A stretch of 64,000 nucleotides of DNA, taken from NCBI GenBank assembly GCA_902792085.1, contig CADAYE010000009.1, positions 49,594-113,593 of the forward strand, read 5' to 3'. Every line of letters begins with the position of its first letter. Position 1 is the first letter of the stretch. This document shows positions 8,356 through 18,600 of the stretch, piece by piece. A model generated the notes under the pieces. That model searched no databases, was not told the origin of the DNA, and was given only the letters and a program-made list of their open reading frames with translations. This DNA comes from an uncultured bacterium (lineage in GTDB: Bacteria > Cyanobacteriota > Vampirovibrionia > Gastranaerophilales > Gastranaerophilaceae). A program made the translations under genes and the position numbers.

Positions 8356-9009
8356 ATGAATTACATATTCTTTTTTCTGATAGTAATTTCAATAGTAATT
8401 GGGGCGATAAACGGCAAGTTGCAGGATGTTGTGAACGCCGTTATGAGCGGTGCGGAATTGTCCGTTAAAGTTGCTTTTTCTTTAATCGGGATTATGGCAT
8501 TTTGGCTTGGAATAATGAAAATTGCCCAAAAATCAGGCATCATAGATTTTTTATCTAAAATATTAAAACCCGTTACAAAAGTTTTGTTTAACGAAATTCC
8601 GCCTGAGTCTCCAGCTGTTGGCGATATTGCAATGAATTTTACAGCCAATGCGTTCGGACTTTCTAATGCCGCAACACCATTTGGCATAAAAGCAATGGAA
8701 GAATTACAAAAAGAAAATAAAGACAAAACTTCGGCATCAAATTCAATGTGTTTGTTTTTGGGGATGAATACCGCCGGATTTCAACTTATTCCGACAACAG
8801 TTCTTGCAGTATTGGTCGGTATCGGGTACAAAAACCCGACAGAAATAATTGCGCCGACATTGCTTGTAACTTGTATTGCGTTTACTTTTGCGATTGTATT
8901 ATCAAAAGTTTTGCAAAAAGTGTGGAAGGGGCAGGATTTACCCCTCACCCCTACCCCCTCTCCCCAAAGTGGCGAGGGGAATAATACTGAACAAGGAGGG
9001 GCAAAATGA
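8356..9009 (+). CDS. spmA: Spore maturation protein A family, nucleoside-recognition domain
   Basis: An integral membrane protein with about five hydrophobic segments and the Gate/nucleoside-recognition signature (FWLGIMKIAQKSG, GDIAMNFTANAFGLSNAATPFG). In Bacillus SpmA works with SpmB in spore dehydration; outside spore formers the pair is widespread and of unknown role. Length is 217 aa. The last 25 or so residues (L-P-L-T-P-T-P-S-P-Q-S-G-E-G) are encoded by a REP-like GC-rich palindrome that has entered the reading frame. The stop overlaps the spmB start by four bases. Confidence 0.9.
   Translation: MNYIFFFLIVISIVIGAINGKLQDVVNAVMSGAELSVKVAFSLIGIMAFWLGIMKIAQKSGIIDFLSKILKPVTKVLFNEIPPESPAVGDIAMNFTANAFGLSNAATPFGIKAMEELQKENKDKTSASNSMCLFLGMNTAGFQLIPTTVLAVLVGIGYKNPTEIIAPTLLVTCIAFTFAIVLSKVLQKVWKGQDLPLTPTPSPQSGEGNNTEQGGAK
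8938..8984. repeat. REP-like palindrome inside the 3' end of spmA
   Basis: CCCCTCACCCCTACCCCC followed by GGCGAGGGG at 8941-8980 can fold as CCCCTC...GAGGGG. The same class of CCCTCACCC / GCGAGGG element occurs at 10131-10166 and 37798-37870. Here it is translated as the tail of SpmA. Confidence 0.75.
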
Positions 9010-9539
9010 ATAATATTTTGAACCTCATATCTCTTTGGGCTTTGCCGTTTTTAATATTATTGGTTCTGACTGTTGGGATTATAAAAAAAGTTCCTGTTTA
9101 CGAAGAATTTACAGACGGAGCGAAAGACGGGTTTAAGGTCGCAATAAATATTATTCCTTATTTAGTTGCAATTATTGTTGCAATATCAATGCTTCGAGCA
9201 AGCGGAGTAATAGAAATGCTTGCAAATGCTTTTGCTCCGTTATTAAAATCGTGGCATATACCAGCAGATGTATTGCCTTTGACGATTGTGCGCTCACTAT
9301 CGGGGTCGGCTGCTTTGGGGGTATTTTCAGATATTGCAAACAATTTGGGACCTGATTCTTATGCAACAAAACTCGCCGCCATCATGGTCGGAAGCAGCGA
9401 AACTACCTTCTATGTTCTTGCCGTATATTTTGGCGCTGTTAAGATTTCAAAAATCAGGTATGCTCTATTAGTCGGGTTGCTTGCTGATTTAGTCGGGATT
9501 ATTGCAGCAGTTTGGGTATGTAACCTGATGTTTGGATAG
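9006..9539 (+). CDS. spmB: Spore maturation protein B family, nucleoside-recognition domain
   Basis: The 177-aa membrane partner of SpmA. Recognisable stretches are VPVYEEFTDGAKDGFKVA, near the N-terminus, and RSLSGSAALGVFSDIA and MVGSSETTFYVLAVYFG, the latter typical of the family. There are about four transmembrane segments. The start overlaps the spmA stop (ATGA-type junction), so the two are translationally coupled. Its 3' end overlaps by 41 bases the convergent zinc-ribbon gene. The role in a non-sporulating lineage is unknown. Confidence 0.92.
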   Translation: MNNILNLISLWALPFLILLVLTVGIIKKVPVYEEFTDGAKDGFKVAINIIPYLVAIIVAISMLRASGVIEMLANAFAPLLKSWHIPADVLPLTIVRSLSGSAALGVFSDIANNLGPDSYATKLAAIMVGSSETTFYVLAVYFGAVKISKIRYALLVGLLADLVGIIAAVWVCNLMFG

Positions 9540-9870
9540 CATCTACCCAACTTTGGGAATATTCTTCCGCCTCATTTTTGACGATTGCCTTTACAAGTAC
9601 GGCATAATTTATATTTATGCAGTCAATTTTTTCAAGTCTTTCTACCGTATAATCTTTACCTCCGCAGTTATGGCAAAAATTATCAAGCGGAACTACTTCA
9701 CCGTTTTTGACTGTTGCTATTTCTTTTAATCCGCAAGACGCGCATCTGACCAGATACCATTGGTTTTCTATCAATTCTCCGCAATCGGGGCAATAGTAAT
9801 ATTCCGCATCTAAAGGTACTTTATCGTGCGAACATTCTTTGCTGAATCCTAAAATCTGACACCATCTCAT
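9499..9870 (-). CDS. Zinc-ribbon protein, 123 aa
   Basis: A small soluble protein with two or three C-x-x-C knuckles: YYCPDCGEL, VRCASCGLKE and NFCHNCGGKDY. These make a double zinc ribbon. The C-terminal part (ININYAVLVKAIVKNEAEE) is helical. It is convergent with spmB and shares 41 bases with it, so each strand is coding there. It begins close to the edge of the repeat island at 9913. No specific family is recognised; a nucleic-acid or protein-binding role is possible. Confidence 0.75.
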   Translation of the reverse strand: MRWCQILGFSKECSHDKVPLDAEYYYCPDCGELIENQWYLVRCASCGLKEIATVKNGEVVPLDNFCHNCGGKDYTVERLEKIDCININYAVLVKAIVKNEAEEYSQSWVDAIQTSGYIPKLLQ

Positions 9871-9912
9871 ATTATTTGTATAAGAATAATTTTTTGAAAG
9901 TCAAAATTATTT

Positions 9913-10530
9913 ACATAATATATGTTATTGGTAGTGATTGAGAGATTGATAATTTCTACCTGTTCATTTTTTCTTTTTGTCTTGAAGCAAAAAGAAAAAA
10001 CGAACCAAAAAAGAAAAACTCGCTGTGGTACAATACCGCCTGACGGCGGCATAAGACTGCTAACGCAGTAATATGTGTTTTTGCCTATCGGCAAAAATCT
10101 CTTAGCGCTGCTAAAACTACGCAGCGCATTAACCCCTCACCCCACCCCTCAGCCATACGGCGAGGGTAGTTTTTCAATGCGAGATATGAGCATTGGAAAA
10201 ACGGGTGAGGGTAATCCAGACCTTTACGAAGTGAGCAATCATTGTTTGCGACACGACAACAAGGTGGGATTTGTTTGAACGATAGTGAGTTATCTCGCCT
10301 GTATGTGGAACAAATACAAATGATTAGCAAACGAAGTGCAGGTCAGGGAGTTTCTGCTTGGTTGCTCGCCATCGACAGCTCTACGCATTTTGCTTTTTGT
10401 GGCTTTTACCACAAGCAAAATGGCTTCGGCTTTGGCTCGCAATCCGCTTTGCGCCCCGTTTCTTTGCGGGCAAAGAAATGGGGCATGGTAGTTTTGATGA
10501 AACAAAAACTACCAATAACATATATTATGT
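9913..10530. mobile_element. 618-bp non-coding island with perfect 23-bp inverted ends
   Basis: The ends at 9913-9935 and 10508-10530 are exact reverse complements (ACATAATATATGTTATTGGT plus AGT). The interior is richer in G+C than the neighbourhood. It is a mosaic of palindromes: ACCGCCTGACGGCGG near 10037, TGCCTATCGGCAAAAA near 10082, CCCTCACCCC...GGCGAGGGTAG at 10133-10170, and CCCCGTTTCTTTGCGGGCAAAGAAATGGGG near 10454. Open frames crossing it look incidental. A possible degenerate flank match (GTCAAAATTATTT / GTCAAATATTTT) is not a clean target duplication. It resembles a compound non-autonomous element. Confidence 0.65.
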
Positions 10531-10579
10531 CAAATATTTTAAAATATTATTTGTATTGGGTTTATTCACTCAATACAAA

Positions 10580-10909
10580 TTAATCCTCCTGCCACTTTTT
10601 TGTGTCAAATTTTAAATCGGCAACATTCATTCTCAAGGATTCAACATAGGGTTTTAATTTGGTCAGGAGTTGGGCTTTATAAAGTAAAAGTTCTTGCGCA
10701 ACGGCAGGAGTTTTACAGGCAATAACCATTATATTACCTTTTAACATAGAATAAGGTTTTGAATATTTGCTGAATTTTTCTCCGGCGACTTTATTCCAAA
10801 ATTTATACAAATTACTGCGTTTTATTGCCCGTTTAAATTCTTTTTGCTCCCCTAACTGAGCAATAAGTTCATCAATGTATTGAAATTTTGTATAAAGTAT
10901 TTTCTTCAT
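10580..10909 (-). CDS. dciA: DUF721 / DciA-like protein
   Basis: The 109-aa basic protein has the DUF721 pattern: an N-terminal basic helix region, then YKFWNKVAGEKFSKYSKP, then LKGNIMVIACKTPAVAQEL and LLTKLKPY. DciA-type proteins of this family load the replicative helicase in bacteria lacking DnaC or DnaI; that role is known for the family and is inferred here. It is divergent from nrnA with a 38-base gap that must contain both start regions. The symbol is assigned by domain only. Confidence 0.75.
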   Translation of the reverse strand: MKKILYTKFQYIDELIAQLGEQKEFKRAIKRSNLYKFWNKVAGEKFSKYSKPYSMLKGNIMVIACKTPAVAQELLLYKAQLLTKLKPYVESLRMNVADLKFDTKKWQED

Positions 10910-10914
10910 AATTT

Positions 10915-10941
10915 TTGTTAAATAATTTTTTGTGCTAAAAT
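10915..10941 (+). promoter_or_regulatory. Promoter-like boxes before nrnA
   Basis: TTGTTA (10915-10920) and TAAAAT (10936-10941) precede the nrnA ATG by only 6 bases from the -10 box. No Shine-Dalgarno sequence is present. Spacing of 15 bases is short, so the -35 box is uncertain. Confidence 0.35.
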
Positions 10942-10947
10942 CTTGAA

Positions 10948-11907
10948 ATGACCATCAAACAATTAGATATTAGCATAAAAAATTCAAAAAATATATTGCT
11001 CGTTTCCCACATAAACCCTGACGGAGATACTTTGGGTGCAATGTGCGGAATGTATCATCTGATAAAAGATAATTACAAAAAAAAATCAGATATGGTAATT
11101 GTGTCAAAATTACCGTCAGTTTATGAGTTTCTGCCTGAGATAAATAATGCAAAATTTATAGAAAATATGGATTTATCAAGAGAATATGATTTGGTCATAA
11201 ATCTTGATGTTGCGTCAATAGACAGATGTGACAATGCCAAAATTCTTTTTGAAAAAGCAAATACAACTTTTAATATTGACCATCACGAAACAAATAATTC
11301 TTATGCGGAATTTAATATTATTAAACCTTTTGCCTCTGCAACAGGGGAAGTTTTGTATGAAATTGCAAAAGAGTTAGAATGGAAAATATTAAAAGAAAGT
11401 GCTATTTGTTTATACACTGCGATTTTAACCGACACAGGCGGTTTCAGATTTTCAAATACCTCACAAAAAACAATGACTTATGCAGGGGAACTTTTATCTT
11501 TTGGTGTTGAACCATCTGAAGTTTTTCAAAAGTGTTATGAATCACAATCTAAAGATATGGTGCTTTTTCAAAGTTACTGCGTAAATAAAGCAAAATTTAC
11601 AAATGATGATAAAATTGCTTACACTGTTGTTTATAAGAAGGATTTGGAAAAATTTAACTATAATGGAGATGATTTCACCGACGGTCTGACAGAAAAACTG
11701 AGAGCCATAAAAACAACACAGGTTGCTTTTGTGGTAAAGGAACTCAATGCCAACACTTCAAAAGTTTCAATGAGAAGCAGAGCAAAAGACATTGCAAAAA
11801 TATGTTCGGCTTTTGGAGGCGGAGGACATAAACTTGCAGCAGGTGCAGTTATTAAAGCAGATGTCGAAACATCAGTTCAAATGATTTTAGAAGAGTTAAA
11901 AAAATAG
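10948..11907 (+). CDS. nrnA: Bifunctional oligoribonuclease/PAP phosphatase, DHH family
   Basis: A cytoplasmic phosphoesterase that degrades nano-RNA and 3'-phosphoadenosine 5'-phosphate. The DHH domain shows SHINPDGDTLGA (motif I), VINLDVAS, NIDHHETN (the DHH motif) and ILTDTGGFRF. The C-terminal DHHA1 domain ends in CSAFGGGGHKLAAGA. Length (319 aa) is normal. It is followed after 5 bases by the YihY gene, so the two probably form an operon. Its promoter seems to sit directly at the start codon. Confidence 0.95.
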   Translation: MTIKQLDISIKNSKNILLVSHINPDGDTLGAMCGMYHLIKDNYKKKSDMVIVSKLPSVYEFLPEINNAKFIENMDLSREYDLVINLDVASIDRCDNAKILFEKANTTFNIDHHETNNSYAEFNIIKPFASATGEVLYEIAKELEWKILKESAICLYTAILTDTGGFRFSNTSQKTMTYAGELLSFGVEPSEVFQKCYESQSKDMVLFQSYCVNKAKFTNDDKIAYTVVYKKDLEKFNYNGDDFTDGLTEKLRAIKTTQVAFVVKELNANTSKVSMRSRAKDIAKICSAFGGGGHKLAAGAVIKADVETSVQMILEELKK

Positions 11908-11912
11908 GAATT

Positions 11913-12839
11913 ATGTTAAAAAATATCATTAAAAACTTAATGAAAAATAAATGCACTCATTGGCTTGTTGCGTTGATAAGGTCAATAATTAAAAACGATT
12001 TTTTTGGAATGGCAGCAGAGATGGGTTTTATGCTCGTTGTAGGAATTTTCCCGTTCATGTTGTTTTTGATGGCAATTTTTGGGTGGATGGGTAACCGTTC
12101 TTATATGGATCCTATTTTGAAAGTCTTGTCAAAAATCACCCCACATCAAACAATGGATTTACTCCAAAGTGTATTAAACCAAACAATGATTTTCGGACAC
12201 GGAAAACTAATGGCAATAATTGGAATTTGTACCTCTCTGTTTTTATCCTTAAACGGTGTAGCAGTAATTTTGAAAGGATTGAACAGGGCATACAAAGTTG
12301 AAGAAACAAGGAGTTTTCTCTATACAAGAGTTTTATCGCTTTTAATGGTTTTTGTAAATGTTTTAATCCTGTTTCTAACGATAAATATCATTATTTTCGG
12401 GAAAGTAATTGTTATGTTTTTTGTAAATAATTTCGGATTATCAGATACGATTGCATATACAATATTGACTCTGCGCTGGCCTGTATCATTTTTGGCACTG
12501 TATATACTTGCATTTTTAAGTTATTATATTTTGCCTGATTTGAAAGGGAATGACAAATTCAAACGCAAAAGCGCAATACCAGGAACTATATTTTTCACAA
12601 CTTTTTGGTTAATCGGTTCGTGGGGATTTTCTTTATATGTAAACAATTTATCAACATATAATATCGTATTCGGTACAATCGGTGCGTTCTTTATACTTAT
12701 GATTTGGCTTTATTACACATCAATTCTTTTGCTAATCGGCGGAGAAATGAATTCAAAAGTGTATAACAGACTTGAACACAAATCTGCTGAAATTAAAGAA
12801 GAACTTGAACAGTTAAGAAAAACAACTTTTAACAGATAA
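11913..12839 (+). CDS. YihY/BrkB family inner-membrane protein
   Basis: A 308-aa polytopic protein with about six hydrophobic segments. Family landmarks are AAEMGFMLVVGIFPFMLFL near the N-terminus, LNGVAVILKGLNRAYKVEETRSFL in the middle, and SWGFSLYVNNLSTYNIVFG and LLLIGGEMNSK near the end. These match the YihY/virulence factor BrkB family (formerly wrongly called RNase BN). The molecular function is not established. It starts five bases after nrnA and ends near the convergent preA. Confidence 0.9.
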   Translation: MLKNIIKNLMKNKCTHWLVALIRSIIKNDFFGMAAEMGFMLVVGIFPFMLFLMAIFGWMGNRSYMDPILKVLSKITPHQTMDLLQSVLNQTMIFGHGKLMAIIGICTSLFLSLNGVAVILKGLNRAYKVEETRSFLYTRVLSLLMVFVNVLILFLTINIIIFGKVIVMFFVNNFGLSDTIAYTILTLRWPVSFLALYILAFLSYYILPDLKGNDKFKRKSAIPGTIFFTTFWLIGSWGFSLYVNNLSTYNIVFGTIGAFFILMIWLYYTSILLLIGGEMNSKVYNRLEHKSAEIKEELEQLRKTTFNR

Positions 12840-12860
12840 TTTTTTTTTCCTTAATTCACT

Positions 12861-14042
12861 TTAACTGCACATTTTTATTGCTTCTTTCGGACATACATGA
12901 CTGCACAATGAACATCCTATACAAGATTTTTTATTTACAGATACACAATCTCTTGCAATACTCAATGCATTGTATTCGGATTCGGAACATATTTTGGCGC
13001 ATTTTCCGCATTTTACGCACTTTTCATTATCAATTGAAGGATAGAGATGCGATTTTTTATTTAATTTTTCGTGTGATGTAATTTTCTTAACCCCAATATT
13101 TTTTAATTCAGATATGTCATTGAAACCTTTGGCTTCCAAAAAATTTAAAAGCCCTGATTTTAAACCGTTAATAATTCCATAACCGTTTAGCATAACTTCC
13201 GTACAAACCTGAACTGCATCCGAACCGAGCGCAATATATTGCGCTGCATCTTCCCAACTTGAAATTCCGCCCATACCCAAAATAGGCAATTGAGAATTTT
13301 GTCTTAATTGAGCAACACACCTGAAGCCAATCGGTTTTACGGTTTCGCCTGACAATCCGCCATAGGTTGAATATCCGTCTATATTAAGAACAGGTTCTAA
13401 TGTATCAAGATTAATACCCATAAAACCCTGCACGGTATTTATTGCTGCCAAACCGTCAGCACCTGCTTTTTCTACTGCCTGGGCAATCCATGCAATATCT
13501 GTCACATTAGGAGTTAATTTTACAAAAACAGGTTTTGAGGCAACTGATTTTACCCAGGAGGTAATAAGTATTGATATATCAGTATTTGTTCCTATTGCCA
13601 TACCGATATTTCTTTCCGGCATGCCATGTGGACAGGAAAAATTTAATTCATAAGCATCTATTGGAGTTTCATTAAATACTTTAACAAGATTTTGCCAGCC
13701 TTCACGCTCTAAAGGTGCCATAATACTTGCTATTATAACTTTTGTCGGGTGTTTTTCTTTCAAATATTTAATCCCGTCCACCCAATATTGAACTGTCTCA
13801 TGGCTTAATAATTCTATATTCTGAAAGCATATAACTTTGCCTTTTTCCTTGATTGTTGCATAGCGGGGACTTGCTTCAATCATTTCCAAATCATCAGGAG
13901 TTATTGTCTTTAATACAGCACCTCCCCAACCCATTTCGAACGCTTTATCTATACTTTCTATTGATGCTGTCGGAGGAGCCGATGCCAATAAAAACGGATT
14001 TTCAAATTCTATTCCTAATATTGATGTTTTTAATGTAGCCAT
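12861..14042 (-). CDS. preA: Dihydropyrimidine dehydrogenase PreA-like subunit with 2x[4Fe-4S]
   Basis: The N-terminal 310 residues form a DHODH-like FMN barrel (FENPFLLASAPPT, ELNFSCPHGMPERNIG, FVKLTPNVTDI, GGLSGETVKPI, GMGGISSWEDA). The C-terminus carries two ferredoxin motifs, CVKCGKCAKIC and CIGCSLCSHVCP. PreA reduces uracil and thymine with NADH together with the PreT flavoprotein; no preT is nearby. The gene lies 4 bases downstream of deoC in a deoC-preA arrangement on the minus strand, and with metF upstream it suggests a nucleoside and one-carbon salvage operon. Confidence 0.92.
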   Translation of the reverse strand: MATLKTSILGIEFENPFLLASAPPTASIESIDKAFEMGWGGAVLKTITPDDLEMIEASPRYATIKEKGKVICFQNIELLSHETVQYWVDGIKYLKEKHPTKVIIASIMAPLEREGWQNLVKVFNETPIDAYELNFSCPHGMPERNIGMAIGTNTDISILITSWVKSVASKPVFVKLTPNVTDIAWIAQAVEKAGADGLAAINTVQGFMGINLDTLEPVLNIDGYSTYGGLSGETVKPIGFRCVAQLRQNSQLPILGMGGISSWEDAAQYIALGSDAVQVCTEVMLNGYGIINGLKSGLLNFLEAKGFNDISELKNIGVKKITSHEKLNKKSHLYPSIDNEKCVKCGKCAKICSESEYNALSIARDCVSVNKKSCIGCSLCSHVCPKEAIKMCS

Positions 14043-14046
14043 ATAT

Positions 14047-14700
14047 TTAATCCTTTACAATTTTTACGCCCGAACTTGTACCAAGTCTTACAGCGCCTGC
14101 ATTTATCATATCAAGTGCTGCTTGTTTATCACGAATACCGCCTGAGGCTTTGACCTGTAATCCTGCATTTTTGACGGTTTCAAACATTAGTTTTACATCT
14201 TCAGCCTTTGCACCGACTCCGCCTTTAACAAAACCTGTTGATGTTTTTACAAAATCAGCACCACCTAAGACCGAATACTCACATGCCCTTATAATTTCTT
14301 CTTTATTGAGCAAGTCAGTTTCAATAATAACCTTCAAATTATGCCCCATACACGCTTTTTTAATTGCTTGTATTTCGTTCACAATAAAATCTTTATCATT
14401 ATCTTTGAGTTTTGTTCCGTTTATGACCATATCTATTTCATCTGCGCCGTCTTCAATTGCTTTTTTTGTTTCAAAAACTTTGACTTCGGTTGAATTTGCA
14501 CCTAAAGGAAAACCAATAACTGTAACTATTTTTACATCACTATCTTTTAGATGCTCTTTTGCAAGTTTTACATAACAAGGATTCACGCAAACTCCAAAGA
14601 AATTATTTTCTTTTGCTTCATCAAAAAGTTTTATAAGGTCATTTTCAGTTGCATCCTGTTTTAAAAGTGTATGTTCAATATATTTGTTTAAATCTGCCAT
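14047..14700 (-). CDS. deoC: Deoxyribose-phosphate aldolase
   Basis: Cleaves 2-deoxyribose 5-phosphate to glyceraldehyde 3-phosphate and acetaldehyde. The class I aldolase fold is clear: IEHTLLKQDAT, GVCVNPCYVKLAKEHL, VIGFPLGANSTEVKVFE, EIDMVING, the Schiff-base lysine in DFVKTSTGF, and VKASGGIRDK. Length of 217 aa is normal. It sits between metF (15 bases upstream) and preA (4 bases downstream), all on the minus strand, consistent with deoxynucleoside catabolism. Confidence 0.96.
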   Translation of the reverse strand: MADLNKYIEHTLLKQDATENDLIKLFDEAKENNFFGVCVNPCYVKLAKEHLKDSDVKIVTVIGFPLGANSTEVKVFETKKAIEDGADEIDMVINGTKLKDNDKDFIVNEIQAIKKACMGHNLKVIIETDLLNKEEIIRACEYSVLGGADFVKTSTGFVKGGVGAKAEDVKLMFETVKNAGLQVKASGGIRDKQAALDMINAGAVRLGTSSGVKIVKD

Positions 14701-14715
14701 ATCTGTTTCTCCTGT

Positions 14716-15576
14716 TTATAATATATTATCTAAAATTTCACCTGTTTGGTCACTATGGTTAAGTGTAAAAAAGTGCAGAGATGTTACACCATTCTCTATC
14801 AAATTTTGGCATTGTTCCGTTGCAAACTCCGTTCCGATTTGTTTTGAGTCATTTGGGAATTTTTTAAGTTTTTCAATAAATTTTTTCGGAACGCTCACTC
14901 TTGCCATTGAGGTCATTTTTTCAATTTGTTTAAGACTTCTGACAGGCATAATCCCTGCGATAACAGGACAATTTATTCCCGCATTTTTGACAGTTTCAAT
15001 ATAACGATACAATTTATCATTTTCAAAAAATAACTGAGTAAAAATTGCACTTGCACCTTTTTCAACTTTATTCTTTAAATATTTTATATCATCTTTTAAG
15101 TTTTTACTCTCAATATGACCTTCGGGATAACCTGCAACACCGATAGAAAGAGTTGTTTTTGCCTGTATAAATTCAACAAGTTCATCTGCGTGAGAAAAAT
15201 CAAGTTCTTCAGGTTTCATATAATCAGGAATATCCCCACGCAAAGCCAAAATATTTTCTATACCTAAATTTTCAACCGCAACAATATGTTTTTCTACTTC
15301 GTTTTTTAGCATTGATACACAGGTAAAATGCGGCATTAGATTAAATTCTAAATCCCTTATACTTCTCAGATCCTCATAAGAAAATCTGTTTAATCCGCCA
15401 CTTGCCCCGTAAGTCAACGAGACCAAAACCGGATTATACCTTTTTAAAATCCGGAGTTCTTCAAAAAGAGAAGAAATATCCCCATTTTTAGGTGGAAAAA
15501 TTTCAAACGAAATTTTTGGTGAAAAATCACCCAAAATTCCATATCTCTCTTGTTGATATACTTCGGAAAGTTCCAT
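14716..15576 (-). CDS. metF: Methylenetetrahydrofolate reductase
   Basis: A 286-aa FAD-dependent TIM-barrel enzyme reducing 5,10-methylene-THF to 5-methyl-THF. Landmarks are FSPKISFEIFPPKNG at the start, SLTYGASGG, ALRGDIP, GVAGYPEGH, TQLFFEND and CPVIAGIMPV, all in the order of the family. It is the first gene of the metF-deoC-preA run, with 36 bases between its start and the large GH13-like gene upstream on the same strand. The length is normal for bacterial MetF. Confidence 0.95.
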   Translation of the reverse strand: MELSEVYQQERYGILGDFSPKISFEIFPPKNGDISSLFEELRILKRYNPVLVSLTYGASGGLNRFSYEDLRSIRDLEFNLMPHFTCVSMLKNEVEKHIVAVENLGIENILALRGDIPDYMKPEELDFSHADELVEFIQAKTTLSIGVAGYPEGHIESKNLKDDIKYLKNKVEKGASAIFTQLFFENDKLYRYIETVKNAGINCPVIAGIMPVRSLKQIEKMTSMARVSVPKKFIEKLKKFPNDSKQIGTEFATEQCQNLIENGVTSLHFFTLNHSDQTGEILDNIL

Positions 15577-15612
15577 AGAGATATTATACCATTTATCCGT
15601 AGATATTAAAAC

Positions 15613-18600
15613 TTATTTACACAAACAGAGTTGTTTACCACATTCTGTATTCTTAGGAGAATAAGCATTATTGATAGCATTTACCCCTTGTTTAACATGG
15701 TATTGTCCGGTAAACGATAACGGGGCATCAACAGGATTGCTGTATAATACAAGCGTCGGGTCATTAATTGTTATTTGACCGCCGTCTGTTCCTCTTTTTA
15801 TAATATATCTGTCTCCAACAATATTTACATAATAAACATCATTTGGGTCGTTGGCGTTATAGAATTTTATGTTATTTCTTAATCCTTTAATACCAAAACC
15901 CTTAGTACCGTTCATTTCGGTATTACCTTCGTGATTGAGTTCTATTTGAGGTAGTTTTACGCATTTTGTATCAAGAGCCTGTTCATTATCATAATGAGGA
16001 CGTTCACTATCAACATTACGGTGAAGATTGAATAAGGAAATTGTCATTCGTCCGTCAGTACTCTGCTGCAAAACAGCAGGAATATTATAATCATTTTTAT
16101 CCCCGCCAAAAGGATTATAACCGTGCTGCATCGGAAGAACAAACGGCGCACCGTTATTCAATGGATTACATTCAGGTTTTCTCCTTATGCTCATTGCTTT
16201 ATCAAATTTTTCTTTATAATCGGCTATAAATTTTTTGTATCTCGGGCTTTCAACATCTGCCCATTCGTTATGAACTCTTTGTCTGCCCTGAAGATAGACA
16301 TTTTTCTTTTCGGTATCATAACCTGTAGCACCCAAATCATCCCCGTCATACAATGTTGGCATTCCGGGAAGAGCGGCAAGAATTTGCATCATTGCAAGAA
16401 CTTTTGTTACTGCGGGCTTCATAATCTTCTCAAATACATCATCCTCAAAATTATTTGCCTGTTCAGGATTAGAAAGTTTGAACCCGTAACGATTTTGTGC
16501 TTGTTCTACTACTTTTTTAATATTAAAATCTATTGGCTTTACACCGAAAGAATCACCCTCAAACCTTATATCTCCAAATTTTCCGGAACTTAAATCAGCA
16601 ATAGCCTTACTTATTGCAATAAAGTTTCTGTCAAATTCTTCCTGACTCATATTTTTATGATATTCCCCTAAAACATCAATCATACCTTTGCGCAAAGCCA
16701 TACCCATTGCAACAGCTTTAGGAGAAATGTTATCAAAATTGTAATGCAAAACTTCTTCTTCTGTTACATGGTCAAAGAATTTATCTTTTATAAGTCTGTA
16801 AGCGTCCATTCTGTGCTTTTTGTCTTCTACAAATGTCAAATCAGCATAGAACATATCCATATCAAGCGCGGCGCAGTGTAATGCTCTTGGCTTATCGTGG
16901 TTGCCGATAAATGTATATGCATAATTTATTGCAGGGAGTGAAAATGCTTTTAAGAACGAGCCACTTGGAGCCATAAGTGTTGATTTAAAATGATCTGAAA
17001 GTGCAAATGTATTTTCATCCGGGACTCCATCCATAGTTTTACCATCTTCAAATGAACGAGAATAGAGTTTTACAATATCATAGAAAAATTTTGAATACTG
17101 TGCATTCGCGGTAATTCCCGTATTGCGAAGGAATTTTGGAAGAATGTCTTTTTTATAAGGATAAGTTGGTGACTGAGGTCCGAATGCATGGTCAAACAAA
17201 TCATCTTCGTCTGTAATCTCCGCAACAATATAAGAATTAGGGTTCTGTGAATATATCCCTTGAGCAAATTTTTTCCAAAATTTATTAACATCATTCCAAA
17301 TATCTTCAAAAGGTTGTTTGTGAGTCCTTAAAGAATCAATATCTGCAATATCTTTTGTGGCATCTATTCTCCAATCAAGACCTGATTGTGTTTTGTCGAT
17401 AATCAGATCCGCAAGTTTAAAACTTTCTGCATTAGTATTTTTAAGTGTTGTTAAAATACTTTTTGTAATTAAGTCCTTAGAATCCGAAGAAATACCTGCA
17501 ATACCTTTTTTCATCTTTTCAAGAACCAACATTGCTTCATCTTGCGGAGAACCTGCTTTTGGCAAATCCAAAGACTGAAGATGAGTATTTAAAAGAGCAT
17601 TATAGTCATAGGTTATTTCGCCAGTTTTCTTATCATAAGTAACATCCGCTTTTGGAGCAAATGCTTTTACAAGTGCAAATTTTGCAATCTGCGGAACTAT
17701 TATCGGAAGAACATATTGACCGAATTCCGTTACGGCATTTTCATTAAATAGCTTGTTGTCTTTTGATAATTTGTCATTAACTTCGTCTAAAACCTTTATC
17801 GCAAAATTTGACATTTCATTTTTATAAATACTATCCATTGTATTATAAGTTTTTGCATATTCAGGTAAAAGATTTTTGTTGCCGTTTTTATAAATGTCAT
17901 ATCTTGAAACACCAACTTCATCTTCAGTTACGGCTCTTTTTGAAATTAACGGAGAACCAAGAACTCCGACAAGATTTGTTCCGAACTCGACAGTTTCTAA
18001 CGGCATATTCATTAGTTGTTCAAGAATTTGGTCTGCTTTTGGCTCATCAGAGAGTTTTCTTGTTACCTTATAGCAATCGTTTAAAACATTTTCTACTTCA
18101 TTTTGGGTTAATTGTGCTTTTAGAGCTTGAGGGAATTTTTTCTCATCAGATAATCCGATAATTTTGAGATATACTGCATTTGGATTTTGTGCATCTACAT
18201 TTGAAAGCGTTTGTGCAACATGCAGTCTTAATATATCATTTGTCAATCTTGTCCAATATTTACCGCCTTCAACAGTATAATCCCGAACCTGACAATTGGC
18301 TTGTCTTATTTTTTCTTCTTCGATTAATGCCTCTTTATTAGGGAGATTTTTAAGAGTCTTCAAATCATTATTAGACAAAACAAAATTTAGTTTTGCAATA
18401 TCAGGATTGGCATCCCAAGTTTCAAACCCACTTTCAAACTTGCCATCTACAACAAATTGTTCATATTTTGACATTATTCTTGCGGCTTCATACCCATCAA
18501 ATTTTAGTTTATCTTCTTTTGCCAATGACAAATTGCGTTCATTAAATCTTTTTACATTTGCACCTACAGTTTTAGGATTAACCTCAAAATAATAAGGGAA

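Noticed and set aside
10075..10615. Overlapping open frames on both strands in the repeat island
   Set aside because: They run through palindromes and repeats, lack ribosome-binding sites, and the composition is that of the element rather than of genes.
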